From Ophiostoma sp. CBS 140.51 (Eukaryota > Ascomycota > Sordariomycetes > Ophiostomatales > Ophiostomataceae), in NCBI GenBank assembly GCA_029298735.1, contig JANSLP010000218.1, forward strand, positions 1 through 56,007: 56,007 nt of DNA. The letters run 5' to 3'. Position 1 is the first letter of the stretch, and the number at the start of each line of letters is the position of its first letter. The notes under the pieces are model-generated. The model had not been told where the DNA came from and did not search any database. It worked only from the letters and a program-made list of their open reading frames with translations. Both the position numbers and the translations under genes were made by a program. Below, in pieces: positions 40,966 through 52,620 of this stretch.

Positions 40966-42479
40966 AGCAAGGCACGGGATGTGACTGAGTAAGACGGGTA
41001 AATTGATAGACAGAAAAAGAGAGTCACACAATCAACAACAAAGACGGCCGTCTAGACCGCGCAGACTGTGTATAAATATAAATAGGTTGCGTGCCGGCCA
41101 CAGCAGAAAGGATCGTCGCAACACGGCATACGATAACACGCCTTTATATTGGTTCTGCGGGCCCGTTGCGAGTACGATCCCAGTTCAACGTATTTTTGTT
41201 TTGCGTGCGCGGGGCTGAACGAACTGCGTCGATGACGGCAATTGTTGCAGTAATGGCATGCCGTACTTTGGCGGCCGGCAAACAAACAGCCATCCAAGAC
41301 ATCCTACTCTTTCCGCATTTTGTTTCTGTTAAAGAAACGTCTGTGGTAACGGTACGTGGGGGAGGGGAGGGGGGGGCAGGTTTGCCATGTATTGCCACGA
41401 CGCCTCTCATGTCCATCTCTACCCCAAAACGGAAATGCTGTTCTCTGCAGAGGCTGCACGGAATTTATGGCTTTGATAACATCATGTATGTTGGTTAGTC
41501 AAGATACCACCGACCGGGGCCGGGGGAGAAGATTGGCAGGCACAGATATGCTGGCAAGTGGGTCAGGTGAAGTGGTCGATGTGTGAAGATAAAAAGTACG
41601 GCCGTTGAAAGTCAGCTGTACACATATATACATACACGTATTGAAAGCAACTGAGGATGACTGGGGTCTTGAAGCAGGCCCTTTTTCGTGCTCATTCTTA
41701 AGACTCTCTACTAAACTGCCCGAAATGGACGTCTTTGGTCCGTGCCCTGCTCACTTAGACGGAGAAGACTCCGGAGTTGAGCCCACGACCGGCCGATTTT
41801 TGTTTCTCTTTTGCCCCCCATCCTTTACTTCTCTTGTTTTTCCTCATGCGCGGGAAACTATCACGGATCAAAGGTTCCAAGAGACGACGATCCTTCCAGC
41901 CCCTGGCCGACGGGCGAACTGGATTGGCGACTGAATTTGGCAAGTGGATGGGAGTGGATGGGCAACTGGTCACATCCCGCGCACGCGCAACCGTTATCGC
42001 GGAAGACGTGCTTGCCGGCCAATCAGTATCCCGATCAGCGTCTTGTATTGTATACAAACTGACGATTGAAAACGCCTGGTCTAATCCAACACAAGTGCAG
42101 TTTGTACACAATGTACCAAACAAATACTAGGATGAAGTCAAGACAGCGAAAGACATATACAAAATCAAAGGCCCAAGAAAAAACTAAGACGTCCAGTAGA
42201 GCACGCGTCCATATATGTAAATGATGCGCACCACACCATCCGGAAGAAGAGCTATTCGAGAAAAAATTCGCGAAGCTCGGTTGTATCAAAACAGTGTTTT
42301 TTACATGGAACATCTACCTTCGTTTGCTATGCCGTATTTTATGTTCATGTCCTCGCCATAGTGCATTTGTAATTCATTTCTGACACGGCAGTTGCCGGTA
42401 TCTAAGACAGGGTTTCATTCTGATATTGCCTACCCTCATTACACTCTCTGCATCTCACCTGCATTATCACATCGCCTAC
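40966..42479. other. Long intergenic region
   Basis: About 1.5 kb, with a G-rich stretch at 41357-41381. No ORF with a recognisable domain, no RNA gene seen. Confidence 0.45.
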
Positions 42480-43774
42480 TCATGACGTCGGCGTCTCCGT
42501 GGCCACATCTTTATGCGTCCCCTTGCTGGCACTACGCACCGTTGGAACAAGGGGAAACACCGAGTTTTCGGGTGTAACGCCACCGTAGAGCTGGTTCCAC
42601 CGGTCTTTGAGAGCCGCGGCCGTCGGCCATGCGTTCATAGGGTCCCGGAGCCAGAGGCGGACTAAATGGCGTTGCTTTTCTGGAGAGTCTGTGAAGCCGC
42701 CACGGGCATGGAAGATAGAAAGGTTGTTCGCGTATTGAATGTCACCCTGCCGGAAGTGCAAGGCCACGGCGTTCTTCTCTGCAGTAAAGTGTACCGCATC
42801 GAGTGCCTCGGCCTGTGCCTCCGTGATAGCCGAGATATCTGCGGAGCGAGGCAGACCCCAGTAGCCAGTAAACGACCTCCGTGCGTACTGGATGACGAGA
42901 CGTCCGCTGTCATCGGGGACTTTGTGCAAAAGAGGCCGCAGAACGTACTTGGAAGTAGTCTTTCCAAAGCTGTCAAAAGCCCAGGGTTCTGCCAAGGTCC
43001 GAACCAGATCCGGCCGTGTCTTTGCCAGCTCATTGTAGACTTGGTAGCTGCTCGACAGGTAGCTCTCGCCGCCTTGGTCAGACTCCTGCAAGGCAAAGAG
43101 GGCAATGACATCGCCGGCATCGGTGTGGAAGACCTGCTTCTCCGTCGTGTAGGCCGGTGCACCAATGCTGGCAGCGTCCACGGTGGCAGTCAGGTCCTTG
43201 ATGTGGGCCAGCACAACATCGGCCGGCTTCCCGTCAAACTGGGAGTCCTGGCGACCTCGGATCGGTGCCACATGAGCTGAGATACCAGCGTACAGAATCA
43301 CATTCTCCTCGATGGAGTGCTCTGCCACAGGCACACCGCGGACAACTTTGAAGCCGTGGCCGTCATGCACCTCGCGGGAGACGGCTCGCAGTGTTGTATG
43401 CAGGTTGGGAAGAGGGAACGTCTTCTGGCTGATGAATCCCAGTGGTTTATTGAGAGCTGTTGGTCAGTGTGTACACTCCGCATTAGAATATACCATTCTG
43501 TTTGATACATACATTTGAAGTGTGCAAGAGCCTGGCGCAGCTCTGCAATGTCATCCGCGGTGAGGACATAGTTCCAGTCGTATCCGGATGCCCCGAGACT
43601 CGCCGGGTCCCAGACAAGCTCAAACTCGAGCTGTTTGGGGAAGCCTGCAGGAAGCTCGCTGTTCAGCTGCTCCGTCTCCTGGCGGTACTTGGACCGTGCC
43701 GAGTACTTGTCAAAGTCTGGGGTGTAGCCAATGTCTGGCTGGCCAGCCGGACCACGAGAAACTGCAGCAGTCAT
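42480..43774 (-). CDS. TauD/TfdA-family Fe(II)/2-oxoglutarate dioxygenase, 412 aa
   Basis: Two exons: 43513-43774 and 42480-43456 (56-nt intron), joining AHFK|SLNKPLGFIS; joined length 1239 nt. Iron ligands: His197 and Asp199 in VFHTDAGD, and distal His336 in LSIFHARGGF. The 2-oxoglutarate-binding Arg is likely in RHLVRLWLRD shortly after. The protein follows the fungal TauD/TfdA plan (N-terminal LPAGFPKQLEFELVWDP). Relatives release sulfite from taurine or sulfonates, or hydroxylate other small acids, so the substrate is open. It sits near a methionine-type permease and an arylsulfatase. The frame is open 30 codons further upstream; I chose MTAAVSRG as the start. Confidence 0.83.
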
Positions 43775-44673
43775 TTTGGGTTTTGTTCTTCTGCAGTTGT
43801 TGTGATGTTGATGGGTTGTATTTGCGTCCTTTCGTGGCGTTACGTTTATTCTTCCTTTTAACATCTACACTTGGGATCTCTCCAGATCGTGTTTGGTTCT
43901 TTTATTTTAGCTCCAATTTGCGCTTTGCTCTGTTGCCACTTGGGTGTATCTTCCCGTATTTTGGTGTCTTACAAAACGCTGTTCTCCAATGGCGAGTCGA
44001 TAGCGTGATGCGGGGCTAGTCCGTATCTTTTTCCCCGGCCCGGCACGCCATCAATGCTGCTCACTTCGCCATAAAACCAACGGCGCGCCATAGAAACCAT
44101 TCTGTAAAACATTAGTAACAGGGAACATGACAATGGCTCCTCTTTCAGTGCATTCGTGGGGGGGACACAAGTCAAGTAATGCATAACTCTTATTGAATCA
44201 CGGTATCAATAAATCGCGAATTTACAGAACCAAGACAAGCAGTTTAGTCTTTGATGTTGATGTCCTCCAATACTTCACTTCTTTGAGACTCGGTCGCTCG
44301 CTAGTAGCCTCTGTCGTACGTTTGAAGCTTGGCTTTTGCAACGTCCCTCTCCCCATAGGTCTCCAAACGCAGCACAACAGCCAGTGGAAGGAATCTTGCC
44401 TAGTTTCGGCCGAGCCATTATTCACGGAGGGTACACGCTGGAATAGACAAAAATGTTCATCGAACAAAATGAACTCCAAAGGGGAGTTCTCGGTCATATA
44501 TTCATGTGTCTATGGACATGTCGCATGCTTGCGCTAAAAGTATCTCTAGAAGGAGAGTGAACATAAATCAAATCCAACAGCTCATAATCTGTGGCAAAAT
44601 GGTTCTAACTAAAAACGTACTCCTGGTTTGAGCACGACTTTCTCGTCGTCTTTTGCGCACTCCTGCGAACTCT
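43775..44673. other. Intergenic region
   Basis: About 0.9 kb. No motif, repeat or gene I can support, beyond being the promoter of the dioxygenase. Confidence 0.45.
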
Positions 44674-46488
44674 TCAATCCCATATCCAGCTGATCCAAAC
44701 GAGCCACTTGCTGTACTTTGTCTCTGGCTCCTCCTCGTAATAGGCCACCTGCTCGAGCGCCTCGGTCAGGGGCACGTCCTTGAGCTTGACAATATTTGTG
44801 CGCTTGTAGACCTTCCAAAAGACAAAGGCGACGAGAACGAGCGGGATGTCAAGGTAGGCCGAGACGAAAGTGGCCGGATCCCAGTTGCCCTTGGTGAAGA
44901 CAGTGAAGCCGCCCGTCAGCAGAATGAGGACACACATGACCAGGCCAAACCACGAGCTGACGACGGTCCAGGAGTTGTACCACGGCAGACTTTGGGGTGG
45001 GATGCCCTGGACGTGGAATGCATTGCGCAGGCGGATATGGTTGATGAGGATGGTAATCCAGCTGACGAGGACGCCGGCGGCGGTGAGGTCGACCAGCCAC
45101 CAAAAGACGTTGAGGGCGCTGTCGGACAGCGTCATAAAACTTAGAAACATGAAGAGAGTGAAGAGGCCGACGGCGACGTAGGGCGTGCCCCAGCTGGTAG
45201 TGCGGAGGAAGATGCGCGGCGCCTGTTTCTGGAGGGCCAGACCATAGAGCACACGCGTGCCCGACAGGAGGGCCTGGTTGGACGATGACCAAGCAGAGGT
45301 GATGACGACAGCGTTGACGACTGACGGGATGGCGGGCAGACCAGCAGCAGAGGCTGCAATGACAAAGGGGCTCTGGGCAGCAGTGCCAGACTCGTCGTCG
45401 AGGCGCGGGTCATCACTAGCCACAAGCATGCCGACAATGAGCACGGCAAGGACGTAAAAGACGGCGATACGGGCAAAGACACGCTTGCAGGCACGGGGGA
45501 TGGCGCGTTGCGGACTGCGCGTCTCAGCAGCAGCCATGGCAAGCGACTCGACGCCGGCAAACGAGAAGACGGCACCAGTCATGACACTCCAGTAGCCCAA
45601 GAAGTTGCCCCAGGCACCAGACGCAATGTACTCGACAAAGGGGCCCGGGTTCTTCCAATAATAAAAACCGATGCGAGGTGTGCCGGGAACACCGCCGAGG
45701 TCGACGACAAGACCAAGAATGATGAGGAAGACAACGAGCAAAATCTTTAGAAAGGCAAAGAAGAACTCGACCTCGCCAAAGACGCGGATGCGGGCAAAGC
45801 CCACAATGTTGGTTAGGATGATAAAGACAACAATCCACACAGCCGGCGTCACGTCGGTCCAGAACTGGAAGAGCACGCAGATGGCGGTGATTTCCGTCGG
45901 GATCGACAGCAGATTGCCGTACACCAAGTTCCAGCCGACGGCAAAGCCCCATGCCGGGTCCAGCAGCACCTCGGCGTGCCGCACAAACGAGCCCGTCACC
46001 GGGTACAGCGCCGCCGTCTCGCCCAGCGCAAACTGCACGGCACAGACGACGAGGCCAACTGTCAGGTAGCCAAGCAGTGCGCCCAGGGGACCAGCTTCTT
46101 GGACGGCGCCGCCGAGGCCCAAAAAGAGACCAGTGCCGATGGCGCCGGCAATGCCCAGCATGGACAAGTGGCGCTGGTGCAGGCCGCGCTTCAGGTCGCG
46201 GTCCTCTGCGGTTGTGACGAGGCCATCGTCGCCGTCGTTCAAGACGCTATTGCCGTTTGGTGAGTAGTCGTCATTGTGGTCGTATGCGCCGCTCTCGACC
46301 AGTGCAGGGTCCTTGCCGTATGCGCGGTACGGCACCGCGCGTTCAGACGCCATGAGAAGGGGTGTTGTCGAGGAGGAGGGATCAATATTGGCGTCGAGGT
46401 CAGGAGCCGTTGAGGAGGACGTGGTGGTCGAAGAGAAAATCTGGTCGCTCGGCCTCGACGAGTTCACAGAAGAATTGGGTGCGGCCAT
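44674..46488 (-). CDS. Amino acid permease (YAT/APC family), 604 aa
   Basis: Intronless. A polar, Ser/Asp-rich N-terminal tail (about 105 residues) ends with KRGLHQRHLSMLGIAGAIGT, the hallmark of fungal YAT amino acid permeases, followed by about 12 hydrophobic helices. GTGLFLGLGG is the substrate-backbone-binding unwound helix. The C-terminal tail is cytosolic and ends WISWIWD. Predicted to take up amino acids (general, proline or GABA type cannot be separated by eye) with protons at the plasma membrane. The frame is open for 87 codons upstream of the chosen Met, but that stretch is low in family resemblance and probably 5' UTR. Confidence 0.86.
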   Translation of the reverse strand: MAAPNSSVNSSRPSDQIFSSTTTSSSTAPDLDANIDPSSSTTPLLMASERAVPYRAYGKDPALVESGAYDHNDDYSPNGNSVLNDGDDGLVTTAEDRDLKRGLHQRHLSMLGIAGAIGTGLFLGLGGAVQEAGPLGALLGYLTVGLVVCAVQFALGETAALYPVTGSFVRHAEVLLDPAWGFAVGWNLVYGNLLSIPTEITAICVLFQFWTDVTPAVWIVVFIILTNIVGFARIRVFGEVEFFFAFLKILLVVFLIILGLVVDLGGVPGTPRIGFYYWKNPGPFVEYIASGAWGNFLGYWSVMTGAVFSFAGVESLAMAAAETRSPQRAIPRACKRVFARIAVFYVLAVLIVGMLVASDDPRLDDESGTAAQSPFVIAASAAGLPAIPSVVNAVVITSAWSSSNQALLSGTRVLYGLALQKQAPRIFLRTTSWGTPYVAVGLFTLFMFLSFMTLSDSALNVFWWLVDLTAAGVLVSWITILINHIRLRNAFHVQGIPPQSLPWYNSWTVVSSWFGLVMCVLILLTGGFTVFTKGNWDPATFVSAYLDIPLVLVAFVFWKVYKRTNIVKLKDVPLTEALEQVAYYEEEPETKYSKWLVWISWIWD

Positions 46489-47832
46489 TCGTCGCCAAAA
46501 GAGAGCAACAAAAAAGGTACCACTACTAGGAAGGAAGAAAAACTCCAACAAAAAAAAATTACCTAAAAATGTGGACAAAAAAGAACAAGGGAAATTGGAG
46601 GTAGTAGCGATGAATGTGTCTTGCCATGTGCTGTTGGTGGATTTGGTGGCCAGTGCTGGTTGACGTTGAGTGTGCAGGTGCGACTGAAAAGCAGTCGCGA
46701 GCGTCTTTTGCGGTCTCGGTGCTACAGCGGGGACCTGAAAAAACGTCATTTTGGTGCTGAATCACGCTGCCTGCACGCTGTGCACCAGAGTGGGCAGGCG
46801 CGGTCTCGGCCGACGGAGACTTTTTAGCGCCTCCACTGGCGGGACGGGCTGCCCCGATTAGGCAGGAGACATCTCTGGGCCCACCTGTGTGCTGAACGAT
46901 AGCGCACCATGATAACGATAAGAGGAAAAAAGACCAGCAAACAGTTGTGTTGAAGCAAATAAGTCTGTGCAGAGCTGCGTACCACGGGGGAGCAGGTAGG
47001 CAAGCGAAAAGGCCAAGGCGGAATTTCCCATACTTCTACGGAGTACATCGTGCCATCTGGTGACAATGGAAGGGCAGAATTAGGATGTATCTCTGTTCTG
47101 TTTATTGCGTGAAAGTACTACCAACAAGTTAAGATGTATCGTAATCTCAGTCATGGCAAAGGACATAACAATCAAAAAAGAGGACAGGTAAACAGAAAAT
47201 GAACCAACAGACTGGTATGAGTTAATAATGAGTAGATATGAGCTGTGATTGGAGAGGTGAATTTGGCTTGGGAGCTGTGTATTAGCGATTCTCTGCCTCG
47301 TTGACATAAGCAGGGTCTGTTGGTGACGAGCATCGTGTCAGAGCGCCAATGAAAATGGGCGCCACAATGTGCATTTCCACACTTACAAGATGTACTATGT
47401 CAACATATAACAAGAAAGACTAATGTTTTACGCTAAATGATAGATTGTATTTAATGTGCTTTTCTTCAATATTTGTTCATTTCAAGTGCTCGGTTCTATC
47501 ACTTTCATTTTTAAACGTATGAAAGCCAAAGAGAAGAGGGAAAAAAGAAAGAAAAGGGAATTTTTATTTCTGAAGAAATTCAAATAAAACGATATTGATA
47601 AATAAATTGTCAGAAAATACTCAATAAATTTAAAATAAATCTGCAAAAATGAGGTACTCTCACAAAATTACACAAAAGTAGTTTTCAAGTCTAAGAACAG
47701 GTATCTCAGCGGCGAAGGAAAATACAGGCCAGATGAAAGTATGACATGTAGCTCACTTGAATAATCTACAATTTTATTTATGCTTCTATTCTGTGTACGG
47801 ATGTAAACAACACAACCCACCACGCGAAGGGC
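46489..47832. other. Long intergenic region, AT-rich towards sulfatase 3' end
   Basis: About 1.3 kb. The part from about 47400 to 47800 is strongly AT-rich. No gene or structured RNA recognised. Confidence 0.45.
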
Positions 47833-49689
47833 TTACATCGCCACGACACGACGCTCGAAACGGGGAATCTTCTTTGTGAATGCCGCCGGGTCTTCACGGG
47901 CACCGTCTTTCCAATATTCGTACTCGATCCAGGCGTTCTCCGGCATCTGCTCCTCCATAGCGGCCATCCACTTGCCGAGCTCCGGGCTCAGCGGCACAAC
48001 GCCCGTCTCGAGCACATACTGGTCCCACAGCTTAATGAGCTCCTCCAGCCGTGCAGGCTCCTGCTCAGCCAGATCGTGGATCTCGCCAGGGTCCTTGGCC
48101 AGGTTGTACAGCTGCCACTTTTCTGTGCCCTTGGGCTTGGGAATGAACACAATCTTCCAGTCACCCTTACGGACGGCGGCACGGCCACACGTCTCCCAGC
48201 CGTGGATAAACTCCTTGTCGTGGATACACTCGGCCTTGCTGGCGAGGTACGGCACCATGGACTTGCCACGCATGCTGACAATCTCGCGGCCCTGGTAGTG
48301 TGGAGCCGGATGCTGGACGCCGGCCATCTCGAGAATCGTGGGCACAATGTCCATGACCGTGGCAAACTGGTGGGTGATGCTGCCTGGGTCGGCCGTACCA
48401 GCGACAGCGTTCCAAGATGCACCGACGGGCGGCTTCATCAGGAACGGGACGCGCACACCGCCCTCTGTGGTGTAGGCCTTGTACAGCCGGCTGGGTGCCG
48501 TGGCCGCTTGAGCCCAGCGGGGACCATACCAGATAAACGAGTCGCCATTGCCCAGGTTGTCAATGTGGTTGTTGTAGTACTTTTGCAGGTGGCCAATCAT
48601 GCTGCTCTGCACAATGGGGTATGCTTCGTACGCAGCACCTTCAGCACCATTGTCCGAGAGGAAGCACACAAACGTATTGTCCAGCTCGCCCGTCTCCTCA
48701 AGGTAGTCGACCACCTTGCCGACGTTGATGTCGATACACTCGACCATGGCCGCAAACACCTCCATTGCCCGGCACGAGTTAGCGCGCTCCTCGTCGGCGA
48801 GGTCGGCCCACTCCTTGACCTCGTCGGCCACGACCGGGTGAGGCTCGACATCCTGGGACACCATGCCCAGTTTCTTGAGGTTCTCAAGGCGCTTCAATCG
48901 CAGAGCATCGGGGCCGTCGTCGTACACACCGCGGTACTTCTTGACCAGCCCTGGCGGCGCCTGCAGAGGCCAGTGTGGTGCTGTGAAGGGAAGGTAGCCA
49001 AAGAAGGGCTTTTGCTCCTCGTCACCCTCCTTCGCCTCCTTCTTGGACGCATGGCGGTCCTTGAGATACTGCAGCATCTTGTCCCCGTAGCCATTGGACG
49101 AGTACCAGTCGTCCGGCAGCTTGCGCACGTACTCGCCGTCCTCGCTGTGCAGGGCAATGAAGCTCATGGTCATAAACTCGGGTGTGGTATCTTTGTCGCG
49201 CAGCTGCGGCTCGTACGCGTAGTGGTTGCTGCACGCCGGCAGATGCGCAAAGCTGCGTGTGAAGCCTCGTGCCTTGGGGCTGTGCTCGGGCGTTAGGCCC
49301 AGGTGCCACTTGCCAGCCATGAGGGTCTCATAGCCAGCGTCACGCAGAATTTCTGGGACAGCCGCCACACGCTCATTGAGATAGCCCTCGTAGCCGGGCA
49401 TGCCCCGCTGCACCGCTGTCGACATGGTGCCGTTGGGGTCGTTTTGGCCCGAGATGTTGGTCCATTCAATCAGGTTTCCCAGGCCAGCAATGTGGTGATC
49501 GGTGCCCGTCATGATCATTGCCCGCGACGGCGAGCAGGCAGCCGCCGCATGGAAGTCTGTGAACCGAATGCCATTGCGCGCCAGCTTGTCGAGGTTGGGT
49601 GTGTTGATTTCACCGCCGAACGAGCCGATGTCAGAAAAGCCCAGGTCGTCGGCCACGATAACGAGAAAGTTGGGGCGTTTGGCAGCCAT
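47833..49689 (-). CDS. Arylsulfatase (type I, formylglycine-dependent), 618 aa
   Basis: Intronless. The sulfatase signature CSPSR at residues 52-56 supplies Cys52 for conversion to formylglycine and Arg56. Metal-binding Asp14-Asp15 are in IVADDLGFSD, AGKWHLGL gives the Lys/His pair, and FLSDNGAEGA the second metal site. It resembles bacterial Pseudomonas-type arylsulfatases in length and in the start PNFLVIVADDLGFSDIG. It would release sulfate from aryl or alkyl sulfate esters. No signal peptide, so probably intracellular. Divergent from a sugar-type transporter (826-base spacer), which might bring in the substrate. Confidence 0.9.
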   Translation of the reverse strand: MAAKRPNFLVIVADDLGFSDIGSFGGEINTPNLDKLARNGIRFTDFHAAAACSPSRAMIMTGTDHHIAGLGNLIEWTNISGQNDPNGTMSTAVQRGMPGYEGYLNERVAAVPEILRDAGYETLMAGKWHLGLTPEHSPKARGFTRSFAHLPACSNHYAYEPQLRDKDTTPEFMTMSFIALHSEDGEYVRKLPDDWYSSNGYGDKMLQYLKDRHASKKEAKEGDEEQKPFFGYLPFTAPHWPLQAPPGLVKKYRGVYDDGPDALRLKRLENLKKLGMVSQDVEPHPVVADEVKEWADLADEERANSCRAMEVFAAMVECIDINVGKVVDYLEETGELDNTFVCFLSDNGAEGAAYEAYPIVQSSMIGHLQKYYNNHIDNLGNGDSFIWYGPRWAQAATAPSRLYKAYTTEGGVRVPFLMKPPVGASWNAVAGTADPGSITHQFATVMDIVPTILEMAGVQHPAPHYQGREIVSMRGKSMVPYLASKAECIHDKEFIHGWETCGRAAVRKGDWKIVFIPKPKGTEKWQLYNLAKDPGEIHDLAEQEPARLEELIKLWDQYVLETGVVPLSPELGKWMAAMEEQMPENAWIEYEYWKDGAREDPAAFTKKIPRFERRVVAM

Positions 49690-50515
49690 TGCGACGGATG
49701 GGCGGTGTGTCTGGGATGTTGGGGATGAGGAAATGTCGGAATTTCTGCAGCTGCAGCGAAAGGGATGCTGGATTGGGAAGACAAACGAGACAAGGGTCGG
49801 AGATGTCCTTCAGCCAGGACCGAATGCAGATGTCGCCATTTCGACTGGCCTTTCTATATACGCACTGGTGAGCTCGCGTGCAGCGACCTCGGCCACGTCC
49901 TGCCGTGTGGGTGGTGTTCGTGTTGGAGAGAAGCTCACGAATTTGGGGACTGATGTGTGAAGATGGGTCGTTGGTGGCCCACACCTAACGTTCGGTGTCG
50001 CCAGAGGCTGTACTTTCCCCGATTCCCGTTTGACGTCGGCAGTCGGAAAGCGGGAAGCGGATAATGCGTTACATGATTGGTGTGACGTGTGTTAGTGTGC
50101 CCCACATGGAAAGCTTTCATTGGGTCTAACACTATTGGAAAGACCCAAAACCAACTCCCCCGCGAGCTAGAATGTCTCTCCTCTGGAAAACACTGCAAAA
50201 CGCAGCAAAATCGGATGCCATCGATGATCCTTGGTGACGCTTTCGTTCCTCTGATTTGAGGACTTGTGATGTCGCGAGCTCAGGGGCCAAGCACGTCTTA
50301 ACGGGCGATGCTAGAAATCGATAAACTGCCCGAAACGTTTCCCAGGTTGTCGTCTTCCATCAGTCGTCCATCCAGTGTATATAACTGGACACGGGATCTT
50401 CTCTGATCTTCGTTGCCCACCTCTCCCATCGGCTCATATCGATAGTACCAACACTTCGTCTCTCTGTCTTTTGATCTTCTACACTTGACTTACACCGTCC
50501 CATCTCCCACACAAA
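49690..50515. promoter_or_regulatory. Divergent promoter of arylsulfatase and MFS transporter
   Basis: 826 bases. Contains a TATA-like box with flanking inverted repeat near the transporter start and a single CCCCACAT at 50099-50106, one of few copies outside the cluster. Confidence 0.5.
50372..50388 (+). promoter_or_regulatory. TATA-like box inside perfect CCAGT/ACTGG inverted repeat
   Basis: CCAGT-GTATATA-ACTGG; TATATAA at 50378-50384 lies about 132 bases upstream of the transporter ATG. A reasonable core promoter; the palindrome could be a regulator site or chance. Confidence 0.5.
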
Positions 50516-52338
50516 ATGCAGGGCGCACTGCTGGGAAAAATCCGGGCCTACTGGCTTGGTTGCGTGGTCTGCCTTGGTGGCTTCCTCTTTGGCTACGACA
50601 GTGGCATGTAAGTTATCTCTTATCTCGATGTCTTCTGTCGTCTACCGGGTTGCCACTTTCAAAGTCCGGGGTAAACTGAGAGCTGAAGCTAACTATTGGA
50701 CAGTGTTGGTGAGTACTGTGTACACGGGCCATCTGGCCCGGCCACGGATCAGTCCTTATCAATGATATGATATCCCCGTAATCTTGTTATTTGTCTCCAC
50801 TTCTAACATTGTGCGTTCCACAGGTGGTGTCCTTACATTCAAGTCTTTCGAAAATGATTATCGCTACACGACGGCTCAGGCCACGCGCACCAACTCGCTC
50901 GCCGTCGGCCTCCAGCAGCTCGGTGCTTTTGTGGCATGTTTCTTGGCATGGCCACTGACAGAGCGCCTCGGCCGCCGCAAGGTGCTGATGCTGGCGTCGT
51001 TTGTATTCTGCATCGGTGCCCTCATCCAGACAATCAACACCCACTCGCTAACGGCATTTTACATTGCTCGTGTCATTGCCGGTCTTGGCCTTGGCGCTGC
51101 CACAGTTGTTGTGCCTACGTTCAGCAGTGAGATGTCTCCCAAGGACATCCGCGGCCGCATTGGTTCCTTCTTCCAGTGGTTCTACACTTTCGGTATCTTC
51201 ACGAGTTACTGGGTCGACTATGGCGTCTCGCTGCATCTGGGTGCTACCGACTCAAAGCAGTGGCAAATTCCCGTTGGCCTGCAGCTGGTCCCGGCCGCTC
51301 TGCTCGGCCTGGGCATGCTCACCGTCAAGGAGTCAACACGTTGGCTGACTAAGAAGGGCCGCCATGAGGAGGCCTGGGCTAGTCTGACGTGGATCCGTGG
51401 TCAAGATACCGAAGAGGTGCAGCTGGAGATGGAAGAGATCCGTCTGGGTGTCGCAAACGAGGCCCGTGCCACTGAAGGCTTCCAGCTTAAGGAACTGCTG
51501 CAGAGAGACAACTTCAAGCGCATCTTCACAGCGTTTGCCATTTTCACTGCACAGCAGTCGACGGGTGCAACCGCCTTTGCCTACTTTGGACCCCAGTACT
51601 TTAAGCTACTCGTGGGAAGTGGCACCAAAGACCTGCTGCTCACGGCAATCTTCGGTGCGATCAAAGTCGTCGCATGCGGCATCTTTGTCATCTTCGTGTC
51701 TGAGCGTGTCGGTCGCCGGCACATGCTCATTGGTGGCGCTGCACTCATGGCTGCCTGCCAGATCACCACTGCAATTGTTGTCAAGACCATCCCACCGCCC
51801 GCCGAGGGTAAGGTCACTTCGTCCGGCATCGGCACTGTTGCTCTGATTTACATTTTCGTGATTATTTACAACTTTTCCTGGGGCCCCCTTCCGTGGCCCT
51901 ACGTTTCTGAGTAATTTGATGCACTATTTTCACCCCTTTAGTCCTTTTATTATCTTACTAACCTTCTAGAATCTTCCCTGCCCGCATCCGCGACCCCGGT
52001 ATCGCCATCGGTGTCGGCTCGCAGTGGCTCTTCAATTTTGTCTTCTCCATCTCGACGCCGTACATGATGACCGGCCTAGGCGGCTGGGGGACGTTTTTGC
52101 TTTTTAAGTCTTTTCCAGTGTATTGCAATTGTCTATTAGTGATCAAGAAATGAAAACTAACATCTCTACAGGGGGCATCTTCGATGCGATCATCGCCGTG
52201 ATCTCTTTCTTGTTCCTGCGCGAGACCAAGGGCCTCTCACTCGAGACCATTGCGCACCAGGAGTTTCGCAAGAATGCCGACGCACGCCTGGTGCACGAAG
52301 TCGAGGATGCGGACGGCAAGACGTCGTCGACCATTTGA
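50516..52338 (+). CDS. MFS sugar-type transporter with 5-nt micro-exon, 503 aa
   Basis: Five exons: 50516-50607, 50704-50708, 50824-51910, 51970-52130 and 52172-52338. Joining the 5-nt exon gives FGYDSGI-V-GGVLTF, the conserved first-helix sequence of sugar porters; skipping it breaks the frame. Family marks include ERLGRRK, PKDIRGRIGSFFQW, a central KESTRWL, YVSE|IFPARIR across intron 3 and a final LRETKGLS. About 12 helices. The last intron is only 41 nt with a weak donor (GTCTAT); without a better frame-keeping choice, the dozen residues before it are uncertain. Substrate (hexose, quinate, inositol or a sulfated aglycone) cannot be told. Convergent with the double Zn2Cys6 regulator. Confidence 0.82.
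50704..50708 (+). other. 5-nt micro-exon (TGTTG)
   Basis: Flanked by CTAACTATTGGACAG on the left and GTGAGTACTG on the right. It supplies the third base of an Ile codon, a Val codon and the first base of a Gly codon, exactly restoring a conserved helix-1 sequence. Confidence 0.75.
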
Positions 52339-52620
52339 GAAGTCGACATGGATGTGGATGTCGTGATGTTGAAACATGATATTGCCATTTTGGGACTACC
52401 GCGAAATTTGCGGGTCGCCAGGTTGCACCTTCCTACTTTTCCCGGAGCACCTTCACGTCAAGGCACGTCTGGTTGCGCTGGGTTGCACTTTCCATAGACA
52501 GAATACACACAAGCGACATGTCTGAAAGACCAATTAATTGATATTGCTGAAATTTATTTCATTCCGGGTGTACGGAATCATACGATGCCGATTAAGAAAC
52601 GTCATGTATTTATTCTTGCC

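Noticed and set aside
48076..49296. Long plus-strand ORF (406 codons) opposite the arylsulfatase
   Set aside because: It is an antisense shadow of a GC-rich coding region with no recognisable domain, while the minus frame has complete sulfatase motifs.
52093..52171. A GC-AG intron or earlier donor for the last intron of the sugar-type transporter
   Set aside because: None of these keeps the frame into GIFDAII; only the donor at 52131 does, although that intron is short. Left as uncertain in the gene entry.
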